DNA of 64,000 nt from Lachnospiraceae bacterium A2 (GTDB lineage: Bacteria; Bacillota; Clostridia; Lachnospirales; Lachnospiraceae). The DNA is taken from assembly GCA_000403315.2 (NCBI GenBank), contig KE159636.1:1083358-1147357 (forward strand), given 5' to 3'. The first letter of the stretch is position 1; every line of letters starts with the position of its first letter. The position numbers and the translations under genes are program-made. The notes under the pieces are model-generated. The model searched no databases and was not told where the DNA came from. It saw nothing but the letters and a program-made list of their open reading frames with translations. Positions 1-8,808 of this stretch are shown in pieces.

Positions 1-2344
1 CGGTGTGGTAGGCGGTTTCGGTGGCGGTCATGCCGCTGTTTTCTTCCAGTGCCTTTGTTGCAGCCTGCTCCATTTTGGAGAGGTTATTGTGCAGTTTCAG
101 ATAGGGGACAAACTCATGTAAGAGCATTTCCCGCTGTGCTTTGTCCGCTTCCAGTGCTTCCGTGCCGCCGTATTTTAAAACGTGGTTATCCCATTGCTCG
201 TTATTCTCATAATAGGCATGGTAGCTTTCGATATGGTCTATGAGTGTGCCGTCCCCGTCCCCTAAGTCCTGCCGTCCTATGTAATTGTCCGGCTGCCCGT
301 CCATTACAAAGTCAATGCGGAACTTGGTTTTATAGTAGCCGTCCTCGGAAACGGTGGCTTCGTCTAGGCTTCCGATAAGGGCGTTTGCTTCGGAAAGGCT
401 CATGGTTTCGCCGTCATGGAAGCGGCTGTGTTCGCTCCAAAGGATTGTTACAACCGGCTCTGCGTTGGGGTCGGGGGTGGGGAAATTATCTTCGGTCTGC
501 TCCGTCTGTGCGTCCTCTTTTGCGGGTTCTTCCGTGGCTGCCTTTTCCGCTTTCGTGGTGTCGGCGGCGGGTTCGTCTGCGCCTGCTTTTTCCTCCTGTG
601 GCGGCTCTGCCGTGGGTTCTGTTGTTTCTTCCTGCGGTGTGTCCTGCTCCGGCTGTGGTTGCTCCGGCGTGGGTTCTTCTGCCTGCGCTTCCTGTGCCTG
701 CGTCTGCTCCTTATCCTTTGTCAGCTCCGCAAAGTTTTTATCTATGTCCTTAATCAGCTCGGAAGCGGTGCTGCGTATCGTTTCAAGGGACGCTTTCAGT
801 TCGGATAATTCCCGCCCGCTGCTCCATGTTGCCACATAGGAAAAGGAGTAGTCGGAAGTGTCAAGCCCGTAGTGTTGGCACACGGCGTAGGCAATGCTTT
901 CCGCCTGTACCTCACGGGTGCGGCGGTCTGGTCGGTCTGCCTGTTCTTCTGCGGGTGCGTTAAGGTCTATGTCGTGCAGCTTGGCGTGTGCAATCTCATG
1001 TATCAGCGTTTTAAGGTTCTGCAATTCGCTCATGCCCTCGTTAATGGCAATGCGTTTTTCGGTCTGTGAGTAGTAGCCCTTTGCGCCGCTTTTTATCTTT
1101 TCAAAGCCAACAGGGGCGGGGCTTGCCTGCTCGGTTGCCTTGAAGAAATCGGCGTACTGTGCCACGTCCCCGGTCAGCTCGTCAACGCCGATAGTGGGAA
1201 GCTCCTTTCCCTCGGTCTGGGACACGTCAAAGACGGAAACAACCTTGAACGCCGGGACGGTTACTTCTGTTTCCTCCTTGACGGGCTTCCCGTTCTTGTC
1301 GGTCATGGGCTTTTGGGTCTTGGGGTCGATTTTGTCAACTTCCTTTTTCACTTTGTACGGGGACGGGGCAATCACTTTGATACCCTTTGCGCCCCGTGAC
1401 ACCTGCCGCCCGAACAGGTTTTTCCATGAGTTGTAGCCTGCTATCAAGGTTGCGTCCGGCTTCTGCATGGCGATTAAGAGGGTGTTGTTAAAGCTGTAAT
1501 TGTGGAACTTTGACATTACCTGCAAATACTCTTTGAAGCGGTCGCTCTCGAATAAATCCTGTATGCCCTGTTCCAGTCTGTCCGTAATCTCTTTCATCTT
1601 CTCGGCGGGCTTCTGCGCCGTTAATTCAATGGGGCGTGAGGGGTTGGCGGCGGCTATGTCCTGCGGGGCTGCGCCTGCTTCCGGGTTGGCTTCCTTTTCC
1701 TCCTGTGCCGGGTCAGTGCGCCCTGCTTCGGGATAACTCATTATGCGGTATTTCTCCGGCGTTTCCTGCCCGGCGTAAACCTCTTTCCAGTCCGTCCCGC
1801 TTCTTGCGATATAGCCGTAATCGGTCAGCTTCCCGTCCTCATGGAGTGCGGCGTTAAAGCCGAAATCCTCTTTGTCAATCCCGGCTTTCCATTCCTCCGG
1901 CATTTGCACTTTGCCGCTGTCATTGAGGAAATAGCCGCCCAATTCCTTATAGCTCAAAATCCCCGGAACGTAGGAATAAAAATCTGTGTTATAGGTGTGG
2001 TCTATCAGCCTGTCAAGGCTTTCCGGCTTGAAATCGCTGTGCATTACTGCGTCCAGTTTTTCAAGCTGCTCCGGGGTCATTTCTTCCAGTCGGGAAGCAA
2101 GATAATTTATTTTGTCAAAGTCGCCGTCCCTTATCCAGTCAAAGGGTATCTCAATCCGTCTGTTGTCGGCGGTGGAATAGCCGTTCAAGAAAAAATCCTG
2201 CGGGTTTTCGGCGGTAATGTTCAGTGCTTTCATGGCTTCGAGGAGTTCTTCTTTTGTGGCGGGCAGGGAGAGGAACACGGTCGCCGGATTGCCCTTTTCA
2301 AACTCTGTGCGGTTCTGTATCAGCACGGAAAAATCATCTTTCAT
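1..2344 (-). CDS. ArdC-type antirestriction / large polyvalent protein of the ICE (3' end outside window)
   Basis: The minus-strand frame is open from an ATG at 2344, preceded by AAAGGAG, to the window edge, so the C-terminus is missing. The first ~165 residues resemble the ArdA-like region found at the start of such ICE proteins. From about residue 248 follows an ArdC-type single-strand DNA-binding domain, then a zincin motif HEIAH near residue 452, typical of ArdC proteins. A long Pro/Glu/Thr-rich linker leads to a second globular part with a YIGRQDLGDGDGT stretch, as in YodL/LPD polyvalent proteins. ArdC-type proteins are thought to protect transferred DNA from host restriction. It lies downstream of topB, as in Tn1549-like elements. 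The family call is from recognised motifs; the function is inferred. Confidence 0.8.
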   Translation of the reverse strand, partial: MKDDFSVLIQNRTEFEKGNPATVFLSLPATKEELLEAMKALNITAENPQDFFLNGYSTADNRRIEIPFDWIRDGDFDKINYLASRLEEMTPEQLEKLDAVMHSDFKPESLDRLIDHTYNTDFYSYVPGILSYKELGGYFLNDSGKVQMPEEWKAGIDKEDFGFNAALHEDGKLTDYGYIARSGTDWKEVYAGQETPEKYRIMSYPEAGRTDPAQEEKEANPEAGAAPQDIAAANPSRPIELTAQKPAEKMKEITDRLEQGIQDLFESDRFKEYLQVMSKFHNYSFNNTLLIAMQKPDATLIAGYNSWKNLFGRQVSRGAKGIKVIAPSPYKVKKEVDKIDPKTQKPMTDKNGKPVKEETEVTVPAFKVVSVFDVSQTEGKELPTIGVDELTGDVAQYADFFKATEQASPAPVGFEKIKSGAKGYYSQTEKRIAINEGMSELQNLKTLIHEIAHAKLHDIDLNAPAEEQADRPDRRTREVQAESIAYAVCQHYGLDTSDYSFSYVATWSSGRELSELKASLETIRSTASELIKDIDKNFAELTKDKEQTQAQEAQAEEPTPEQPQPEQDTPQEETTEPTAEPPQEEKAGADEPAADTTKAEKAATEEPAKEDAQTEQTEDNFPTPDPNAEPVVTILWSEHSRFHDGETMSLSEANALIGSLDEATVSEDGYYKTKFRIDFVMDGQPDNYIGRQDLGDGDGTLIDHIESYHAYYENNEQWDNHVLKYGGTEALEADKAQREMLLHEFVPYLKLHNNLSKMEQAATKALEENSGMTATETAYHT

Positions 2345-2492
2345 ACGCAATAGCTCCTTTCGGTTTTTTATTTTTTTCAGAGGGTTTGGGACACTTCCCA
2401 ACAAGCAAAAATCCCACAAGTCCCGCAGGGCGGGAAAGTTGGATTTTACGGGATTGGGTACTCAATCCCTATGCTTGCTATTCTTCTGTGGG

Positions 2493-4589
2493 TTACTTCT
2501 TGGGTTTTGGCTTCTTGGTCTGCTTTAACTCGATTTTGTAATTAACGTACTTGCCGCCCGTGTCCGCAAGCAGCACGTCAGCGTCATAGGTCTTGCCCGT
2601 TTTTTCGGAATACAAGCCTTTCATGGCTGCCCTGCCTTTGCTAAGTAAAGCGGCGGCAATGGCGGCGGTCAGCTCCTTTTTCTTGCCCGTAAAAAAGCGG
2701 TCATTCTTCCACATGGAAAATTGACAGTCCCGGCTGCTGCAATAAAAATTCTTCTGTCCCTCATAGACGGGAGAGCCGCAGCGGGGGCATTTGCCGATTT
2801 CCTTTCGCTCCGGCGCAAACAGCTTTTTCTTTTCCTCCGGGACGGCGGCATATTCTTTCACAAGCCCCGCCGCCATTGCTTCAATGCCACGCATGAAGCT
2901 GTCCGGGTCGGCTTCCCCTTTTGCGATCTCCGTCAAGGCGTTTTCCCATTCGGCGGTCAGCTTCGGGCTTGTGAGGGTGTCGGGCAGGACGGCGACAAGG
3001 TTCTTGCCGTCTTTGGTGGGGATAAGCTGCTTTTTCTTCCGTTCCACAAATCCCGCCTGCACAAGTTTTTCCAGTACCGCCGCACGGGTGGCGGGAGTGC
3101 CTAAGCCTTTTCGCTCTGCGTCCTCTGTAATGTCCCCGCTTCCTGCCCGTTCCATTGCGGACAACAGGGTATCTTCTGTATAGGCTTTCGGGGGCGTTGT
3201 GTCATGCTCCGTCATGGCTGCCTTTGCCGTGATTTCCTGTCCCTCGTTCAGCTCCGGCAGGGGGCTTTCTTTCGTGGCGTTCCTGTCCTCCGGCTTGGCT
3301 TTTAAGGTGGCACGGAAGCGGCGTTCCAGTTCCTTAAAGCCCTCACATTTGACGGTCTTTCCCTTTGCCGTAAAGGTCACGCCGCCGCAGGAGAAAGAAG
3401 CGGTCACGGCTTCGTATCGGTGGGGCTGCGCCGTTGCGGATAACAGTTTCATGGAGAGCAGGAGCAGGATATTTCTTTCACTTTCCGGCAGGCTGCCCTT
3501 GTCCGTCTTTACCGCTTCGGCGGTGGGGATTATGGCGTGGTGGTCGGTCACTTTTTTGCTGTTTAATATCCGGGAGTAGTCCGGGGCAAGGTCAACGCCT
3601 TTTGCAAAGTCCAGTGTGTTAAAAAGCCCGGACACGATATTTTCAGCGGTGGGGAGCATAGCGTCCGTGAGATATTGGCTGTCCGTCCGGGGATAGGTGC
3701 ATAGCTTCTTTTCATAGAGCGATTGGGTGTAGTCAAGGGTCTGTTTGGCGGTGTAGCCGTAAAGCCTGTTTGCTTCCCGCTGCAAGGTCGTTAAGTCGTA
3801 AAGGCGGGGCGGGTTCTCGGTCTTTTCCTCCCGGACAAGGGAAGTGCAGACGGCGGTTTTCCCGTCACAATCCTTGCGGAGTTTTTCGGCTTCGGCTTTC
3901 TCTGTATAAGGCGGGCTTGCCGCTTCAAAAGTGCCGTTGCCGATATGTACCACATAATATTTTTTCTTCTGGAAATTCTGGATTGCGTTGTCCCGTTCCA
4001 CAAGCAGGGAAAGGGTCGGTGTCTGTACCCGCCCCACGTTCAAGGTGTGGTTGTAGAGGACGGAGAAAAGGCGGGTCGCATTGATACCGATTAGCCAGTC
4101 AGCCTTTGCCCGGCATAGTGCGGAATGATATAACGGGTCGTAGTCGTGTCCGTCCCGCAAATCGTCAAAGCCTTTCTTGATTGCGCTTTCCTCCATGCTG
4201 CTTATCCATAAGCGTCTGAATGGTTTTTTACACCCGGCTTTTTCATAGACAAAGCGGAAAATGAGTTCCCCCTCACGCCCTGCGTCCGTGGCGCATACAA
4301 GGGCTTCCACGTCTGCCCTGTGCATGAGGTTCTTTAAGGTTTCAAACTGTTCTTCCTTATCCGGGGATATGACGGTTTCCCACGTCCGGGGCAGGATTGG
4401 TAAATCTTCATAACGCCATTTTTTATAGTCCCCGTAATGGGTAGCGTCTGCCAGTCCCGCAAGGTGTCCCACACACCAACTAACAAGGTAGCCGCCGCCC
4501 TCCATGTAGCCGTCTTTTCTTTCGCCTGCGCCGATTACGGCGGCGATTGACATTGCAACGCTCGGTTTTTCAGCGATTACTAACTGCAT
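2493..4589 (-). CDS. topB: DNA topoisomerase III
   Basis: This 698-residue type IA topoisomerase relaxes or decatenates DNA through a transient 5'-phosphotyrosine. It opens with the Toprim start VIAEKPSVA and has TDAGREGE at 101-108. The active tyrosine is Tyr299 in CTYPRTDS. A zinc-ribbon-like Cys cluster (CPRCG and a second Cys pair) lies near residues 590-615. Length and architecture match the TopB-like proteins carried by Tn1549/CTn ICEs, where they are thought to help handle transferred DNA. The start is ATG at 4589 with TCCTCC (AGGAGG on the minus strand) upstream. It is probably transcribed with the transfer genes, but the inserted TIR gene and its terminator now separate it from them. 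Confidence 0.96.
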   Translation of the reverse strand: MQLVIAEKPSVAMSIAAVIGAGERKDGYMEGGGYLVSWCVGHLAGLADATHYGDYKKWRYEDLPILPRTWETVISPDKEEQFETLKNLMHRADVEALVCATDAGREGELIFRFVYEKAGCKKPFRRLWISSMEESAIKKGFDDLRDGHDYDPLYHSALCRAKADWLIGINATRLFSVLYNHTLNVGRVQTPTLSLLVERDNAIQNFQKKKYYVVHIGNGTFEAASPPYTEKAEAEKLRKDCDGKTAVCTSLVREEKTENPPRLYDLTTLQREANRLYGYTAKQTLDYTQSLYEKKLCTYPRTDSQYLTDAMLPTAENIVSGLFNTLDFAKGVDLAPDYSRILNSKKVTDHHAIIPTAEAVKTDKGSLPESERNILLLLSMKLLSATAQPHRYEAVTASFSCGGVTFTAKGKTVKCEGFKELERRFRATLKAKPEDRNATKESPLPELNEGQEITAKAAMTEHDTTPPKAYTEDTLLSAMERAGSGDITEDAERKGLGTPATRAAVLEKLVQAGFVERKKKQLIPTKDGKNLVAVLPDTLTSPKLTAEWENALTEIAKGEADPDSFMRGIEAMAAGLVKEYAAVPEEKKKLFAPERKEIGKCPRCGSPVYEGQKNFYCSSRDCQFSMWKNDRFFTGKKKELTAAIAAALLSKGRAAMKGLYSEKTGKTYDADVLLADTGGKYVNYKIELKQTKKPKPKK

Positions 4590-4612
4590 AAAAATTTCCT
4601 CCTTTTTGGCAT

Positions 4613-4648
4613 AAAAAAAGCAGTAAACTCGACAAGAATTTACTGCTT
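4613..4648 (-). terminator. Rho-independent terminator of the TIR gene
   Basis: A perfect 10-bp stem AAGCAGTAAA (4618-4627) / TTTACTGCTT (4639-4648) is followed on the minus strand by seven T residues. It lies just past the TIR gene stop and before topB, so the TIR gene is a self-contained transcription unit. Confidence 0.9.
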
Positions 4649-4670
4649 AAAATATCTATTATTTGTTTTG

Positions 4671-5450
4671 TTAAATTTGAATGGAATCAATTTTAGAAAA
4701 AAAGCGTTCTCTTTGGTAATCCCATTTTGATGAATCAATACCTGGTAAGTCCAATAGATGTATAATATTATTTTTTAATTCTCCTAAAGCTGAATTTCTA
4801 TATTTTTTATCATCTAATTTGAAACTGATTTCTCTAGGATTTATTGCACCTTGTACTTGGGAAAAGTCAAATCCCGGTAGCAAAATGCTTTGGTATTCTT
4901 TTTGCAATACCCATGTAGCCCCCATTTCATTTAAACAGGCTTTACTATTGTAATAATTTTCAGATAACATGAAGATTACAAATAGGTTATTGCTAAATTC
5001 ATCTCGTAAATATTCAAAGATATCGCCGCCGCCTTGTTTGATATTATATCCCGGAATTGAACTGCAAAAAAGTGTATCAGAAGTTAAGCCTATATGGCTA
5101 AGTAAATCAACAAAATTTTCAATAACTGCAATATCCTTTTCACAATGGCTGATAAAAATTTTGGGCGGCTTAACTATTTTGTAAAAATCTTCATCAATAA
5201 TATTTACAAGATATATAAGCAAACCTAATTCATCAGACGAAAAGCCATGTTTTTGTATAATTCTTAGTGCATAAGTTCTTATAATTCTACATTCATTGGG
5301 AAAATAATTGTAGTATACATTTAAAAAATCTTCTGTTTCTGCTTGAAAGAGGGTTACACCTCTTTTCATATGTTTAAACATATTGTTTCCTGCAATTTCC
5401 ATAGACTTCAAAGCAGTTCGATAAGAATATAGTCCGTCTTTTGTAACCAT
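4671..5450 (-). CDS. TIR-domain protein, ICE cargo, candidate defence NADase
   Basis: This 259-residue protein has an all-alpha-looking N-terminal part (about 1-95) and a TIR domain (about 96-235). The domain begins KIFISHCEKD, the usual TIR start. It keeps a CxxE element (KACLNEMGA) where catalytic TIR NADases carry the nucleophilic glutamate. Bacterial TIR proteins commonly degrade NAD+ in anti-phage systems; that role is inferred. The gene is strikingly AT-rich compared with the GC-rich ICE around it, has its own promoter and terminator, and separates topB from the small Cys gene, so it is inserted cargo. No partner sensor gene is adjacent, so the N-terminal region may be the sensor. RBS AAGGAG precedes the ATG. 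Confidence 0.88.
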   Translation of the reverse strand: MVTKDGLYSYRTALKSMEIAGNNMFKHMKRGVTLFQAETEDFLNVYYNYFPNECRIIRTYALRIIQKHGFSSDELGLLIYLVNIIDEDFYKIVKPPKIFISHCEKDIAVIENFVDLLSHIGLTSDTLFCSSIPGYNIKQGGGDIFEYLRDEFSNNLFVIFMLSENYYNSKACLNEMGATWVLQKEYQSILLPGFDFSQVQGAINPREISFKLDDKKYRNSALGELKNNIIHLLDLPGIDSSKWDYQRERFFSKIDSIQI

Positions 5451-5490
5451 TTTTATTTAACTCCTTATGATTAACTTTTTTAGTAAAAAC

Positions 5491-5519
5491 ATTATATCAT
5501 CATTGTGGAATAAACTCAA
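5491..5519 (-). promoter_or_regulatory. Promoter of the TIR gene
   Basis: On the minus strand TTGAGT (5519-5514) and TATAAT (5496-5491) are separated by 17 bp, about 40 bp upstream of the TIR start codon. This is close to sigma-A consensus and independent of the ICE operon. Confidence 0.75.
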
Positions 5520-5548
5520 TTTTTCAATAAAAAAATATGAGAAAAAGT

Positions 5549-5731
5549 TTATTTTTTATGCGATTGCAATTTCTTGATACAGTACCCGATACAAGGGGAT
5601 AGCCCCTTGTTATAAGGGCAACCAGTACAAGCCGGGGAACGGGGGACGGGCGGCGTGTCGTCCCCATGCCGCCCGTGTCTCGGTTTCTGTGTCATCATTT
5701 TTTCAAAAGGGCTGTCTGTAAACCACGTCAT
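5549..5731 (-). CDS. Small cysteine-rich ICE protein
   Basis: A 60-residue protein whose ATG overlaps the stop of the DUF4366 gene (ATGA, 5728-5731), so it is probably translationally coupled. The C-terminal half carries four cysteines in the order CTGCP, SPCIGYC, followed by a basic tail. That pattern could bind metal, but no family is recognised. The coupling and its place at the end of the DUF4315-DUF4366 operon support a real gene. The TIR cargo begins about 100 bp downstream. Confidence 0.65.
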   Translation of the reverse strand: MTWFTDSPFEKMMTQKPRHGRHGDDTPPVPRSPACTGCPYNKGLSPCIGYCIKKLQSHKK

Positions 5732-6543
5732 AAGCCGCCCTCCGTATCATCTAAAAACCCCGTTTCTTCGGGTTCGTCCCCGTAGTCTGTTTCGGTATCG
5801 CCTGCGCCGTCCCCGGTGTCGTCCGTATCGTCCCCGTAGCTGTCATAATCGGTTTCGTCCTCATAGTCGGTATCTTCGTCCTCGTCAAAGTCAAAATCGG
5901 AGAAGTCCTGGTTGCCCTTTGCGGTGTCCTTTGGCTTGATGTACTTGAAATAATAGAACGCCCCGCCGCCTGCAAGGAGCGTCACAAGAAAGAGCAGGAG
6001 CAGGCTTTTTGTGCCTTTGTTATCTTTTGGCTTCTCCGGCTCGGCTTCGGCTTCCGGCTCGGTTTCTTTCTCAATCCCTGTGCAGGAATTACGGTTGTTA
6101 AGGCAGACAGGGCAGCTTTCATTGACCGCCCCAGCTTCGCATTTCTCCGTGCAGGTGCAGGTCTGGGGCATTACCGTTGTTTCCTCTTTTTCCCCGTCCT
6201 CAATCAGTGCCATAAGGTCGGCTTCGTCTACCATGTTGAGGAAATGCACGGTGTTCTCGCCCTCGGCGGCACGGTCTATGAGGATATAGAAATAATTCCC
6301 GTTCTTGGTGGTTACTGTGATGAGCTGCTTGTTCTCTCCCCAAATATCATCAACAAGGGTTGCGTTCCCCTCCGGGGTCAGCGGGTCGCTTGGGGTCGCT
6401 GTTTCCTCCGGCTCTGGTGCGGGCGTGGGTTCTTCCGTTTCGTATTCTTCCCCGCCGCCTGCGTAGGCGGTCATGGAAAAGCCGCCCGTAAGGATAAGGG
6501 CGGCGGCAAGTGCGATAAAGGTATGTAAGATTTTTTTACTCAT
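5728..6543 (-). CDS. DUF4366 (CD1107-type) ICE membrane protein
   Basis: A 271-residue protein with an N-terminal signal peptide (to about residue 29, TAYAGGG), a Pro/Glu-rich linker, an extracellular domain with a Cys cluster (TCTCTEKC, CPVC) and a single membrane helix (about 184-202, LLLLFLVTLLAGGGAFYYF). A very acidic Asp/Glu/Thr cytoplasmic tail ends the protein. This layout is the DUF4366/CD1107 mobile-element family, encoded beside the NlpC/P60 hydrolase in Tn1549-like ICEs and thought to be part of the mating channel. It overlaps the upstream DUF4315 gene by 8 bp. Confidence 0.88.
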   Translation of the reverse strand: MSKKILHTFIALAAALILTGGFSMTAYAGGGEEYETEEPTPAPEPEETATPSDPLTPEGNATLVDDIWGENKQLITVTTKNGNYFYILIDRAAEGENTVHFLNMVDEADLMALIEDGEKEETTVMPQTCTCTEKCEAGAVNESCPVCLNNRNSCTGIEKETEPEAEAEPEKPKDNKGTKSLLLLFLVTLLAGGGAFYYFKYIKPKDTAKGNQDFSDFDFDEDEDTDYEDETDYDSYGDDTDDTGDGAGDTETDYGDEPEETGFLDDTEGGL

Positions 6544-6799
6544 TCTCGGTGTCCTCCTGTCTTGAAAAAAGGCTGCTGTTTGCGGCTGCTGTGGTCGTGG
6601 CTGCGGCGTTGTCCGGCTTGCCGTGTAAAAAGGTGGAAAGCTCTGCCGGGGTCATGCGTAACGCCCTTACCATTTGTACGATTTGCAGGTTTTCAACTTC
6701 GGTTTTCTGCGCTTCCAGTTCCCTAAGTTTTGCCTGCTGTTTGGAGATTGTTTCTTTTGTTTTCTCAATCTCCGCAATGATACGTTCCAGTTTCATCAT
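6536..6799 (-). CDS. DUF4315 family protein
   Basis: An 87-residue protein with a coiled-coil N-terminal half (heptad-like Lys/Glu/Leu from residues 4 to 45) followed by a short helical segment (RALRMTPAELSTFL) and a low-complexity Ala/Thr tail. Family recognition rests on the sequence and on its invariable position between the CD1108-type hydrolase and DUF4366 genes in this ICE family. Function is unknown. An RBS (GGAGG) precedes the two adjacent ATG codons. Confidence 0.85.
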   Translation of the reverse strand: MMKLERIIAEIEKTKETISKQQAKLRELEAQKTEVENLQIVQMVRALRMTPAELSTFLHGKPDNAAATTTAAANSSLFSRQEDTENE

Positions 6800-6830
6800 A
6801 AAAAATAATTCCTCCTGTTCAGATTTTTTG

Positions 6831-8792
6831 TCATGAAAGCCGCCCGTAGGCGTAGAAATGTGACTGCCAGTAGGGGGTGTTGACGGAAGCGTAGGAGATA
6901 GGGTTGCCGCAATGTATCATCATGCCGTTTCCTACATAAATCCCCACATGGCTAACCGCCGAACCGCTGTCATAAGTCCCCGTGAAAAAGATAATGTCCC
7001 CCGGCTTGGCTTCGCTTGGTGCTATGGGTGTGGTGTAGTTGAAAATGCCCTGCGCCGTTGTCCTGCCGACACTCCCAACGCCGGAATGGTTGATTACCCA
7101 ACACACAAAGCCCGAACAGTCAAAGGACGTTGACGGGGAGCTGCCGCCCCATACATAGGGGTAGCCTAAGTATTTTTCCGCTTCCGCAATCATGGCGGCA
7201 AAGCGTTCATCAGAGAGGGCTTCCGGGGGTATCTCGTAGTCTGTGTATTCCCCGCTGCCCGGCGTTCCTGTTGCGTAGTCGTCCCCGAACACGTCCGGCT
7301 TGTTGCCTTTGGTTTCCATGTAAACGTCAAACATTTCTTTCTGTTCCGGGGTAAGGAGTTCCCCGGCAAGGGTTTCAATGTTTTTGTTTGTCAGCGTCAC
7401 ATGGAGAATGTAATAATCGTAGGGGATTTCCTCGGTGGTGGTTTCCGTGCGGTAGCGTGTCTGTATTTCTTCCCGCAGGGTAAGGGTGTACTGCTTTTCA
7501 AACAATGCCTGTATTTCTGCCTGCGCTTCCTCCCGTGTGTAGTCGTAGAGCTTGGCGGTAAGGTAGGACGCAAGCGCAAAGGGGTTGTGTCCGATTTCGT
7601 CTAAATGGTACTGGTATTCGTCATAGTCCGGGTAGTCCGTTTCTATGTCAGCGATTTCCTCCCGCAAGCCCCTTTCCAGTTCCTTGTAGTCGGCTTCCAC
7701 CTGCCGGATTGCTTCGTCCTCGGCGGTGTAGGAAGTGCCAACGATTGAGGAAACGCCGCCCTGTATGATTGCGGCGCAGGAAGATAGCCCGGTAAATATC
7801 ATCACAATTAAGAGCAGGAACACGCCCACGGTCAGTATGCCTTTCCAGTGGCGGGCGATAAAGTCCGTTGTCTTTTTCGTGGCTTCCCCAGCTTTCTGCG
7901 CCGTTTTGCGGGTGTTCTTTGCTGCACCTGCGGTCTTTCCGGCTGTTTTCCCGGCTTTCTGCGCCGCCCGTAAATCCTTTGCGTACTGCCGCTTTATCTG
8001 CTGTTTCTGGTGGAAACGGGAGAGGGGATTGCCTGCAAGCTCCGGGTTCTCTTTCAGCGTCTTGTGGTAGAGATAGTTTGTATCTGCTTTCTGTGACGCT
8101 GCTTCCGCTTTGGCGGCTGCCCGGTAGGGTTTCAGCTTGTGGCTTCGGTAGCCCTCTTTCAGCTTCCGGCTTGCGTAGCCGCCCGCCCGTTCTGCGGCTT
8201 TCTCCGATTTGTGCGCCCCCTCAACGCCAGAATTGTCTTTCTCAACCTCGCTTACTTTCCCATGCACATAGTTCTTGATTTCCCGCACGGGGCGGTCAGC
8301 CGGGTTGTGGTGCAGCTTCCCGTTTGGGGGCTTGTCGGTCTTTTCAAAATACAGGCGGGTCTTTGCCCGCCCCGTTTCCTCGTCAAATTTCCTTGCCGCC
8401 TTAATGCGTTTCTGCTTGGGTATCTTTTCCCTTGCCGCTTCCAGTCGGTCAGCGGCTTTTTCAGATTTCTTCACATACTTTGCAAGCTCCGGGTCGGTGC
8501 GTTCTTCCTCCTTTAATTGCAGGCGGGAAGCCTGCGGCTGTGCTGCCGCCTTTGCCGCCTGCTTTGCGTCCTTTTTTGCCTTTCTCCGGCGTTTCTTCGC
8601 CTTGTGACGCTGCCTTTCGGTGGCGGCACGGTTTAGGGCTTTTCCGGTCATATTTTCCGCTGCGTCCCCGGAAAAATCGTCTGTTTCCCTTTGGCTCTTG
8701 CGGGTCTGCTCCCCGGTGGCTTGGTTGGTTTCCACAACGCCGTCACGGGTCATTTTCTGCGTGGTCTTTGCCTTTGCCTTAAATTCCTGCAT
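6831..8792 (-). CDS. CD1108-type NlpC/P60 cell-wall hydrolase of the transfer system
   Basis: A 653-residue protein with three parts. The first ~310 residues are highly charged and Lys/Ala-rich, probably cytoplasmic. One membrane helix follows (near 320-345, ILTVGVFLLLIVMIF). The extracellular part ends in an NlpC/P60 domain with the catalytic Cys in SFDCSGFVCW, the His in SAVSHVGIYVG and a further His in MMIHCG. These enzymes cut peptidoglycan peptides and are assumed to open the wall for the mating channel, the role of VirB1-type hydrolases. ATG at 8792 is preceded by AAAGGGGG. It lies within the transfer operon. Confidence 0.92.
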   Translation of the reverse strand: MQEFKAKAKTTQKMTRDGVVETNQATGEQTRKSQRETDDFSGDAAENMTGKALNRAATERQRHKAKKRRRKAKKDAKQAAKAAAQPQASRLQLKEEERTDPELAKYVKKSEKAADRLEAAREKIPKQKRIKAARKFDEETGRAKTRLYFEKTDKPPNGKLHHNPADRPVREIKNYVHGKVSEVEKDNSGVEGAHKSEKAAERAGGYASRKLKEGYRSHKLKPYRAAAKAEAASQKADTNYLYHKTLKENPELAGNPLSRFHQKQQIKRQYAKDLRAAQKAGKTAGKTAGAAKNTRKTAQKAGEATKKTTDFIARHWKGILTVGVFLLLIVMIFTGLSSCAAIIQGGVSSIVGTSYTAEDEAIRQVEADYKELERGLREEIADIETDYPDYDEYQYHLDEIGHNPFALASYLTAKLYDYTREEAQAEIQALFEKQYTLTLREEIQTRYRTETTTEEIPYDYYILHVTLTNKNIETLAGELLTPEQKEMFDVYMETKGNKPDVFGDDYATGTPGSGEYTDYEIPPEALSDERFAAMIAEAEKYLGYPYVWGGSSPSTSFDCSGFVCWVINHSGVGSVGRTTAQGIFNYTTPIAPSEAKPGDIIFFTGTYDSGSAVSHVGIYVGNGMMIHCGNPISYASVNTPYWQSHFYAYGRLS

Positions 8793-8808
8793 GAATGGTT
8801 ATCCCCCT

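Noticed and set aside
354..1069. Several long plus-strand frames over the ArdC-type gene
   Set aside because: They are shadows of a GC-rich minus-strand gene: Ser/Cys/Gly-rich, no RBS, no motif. The same holds for most plus-strand frames over 2.5-20 kb.
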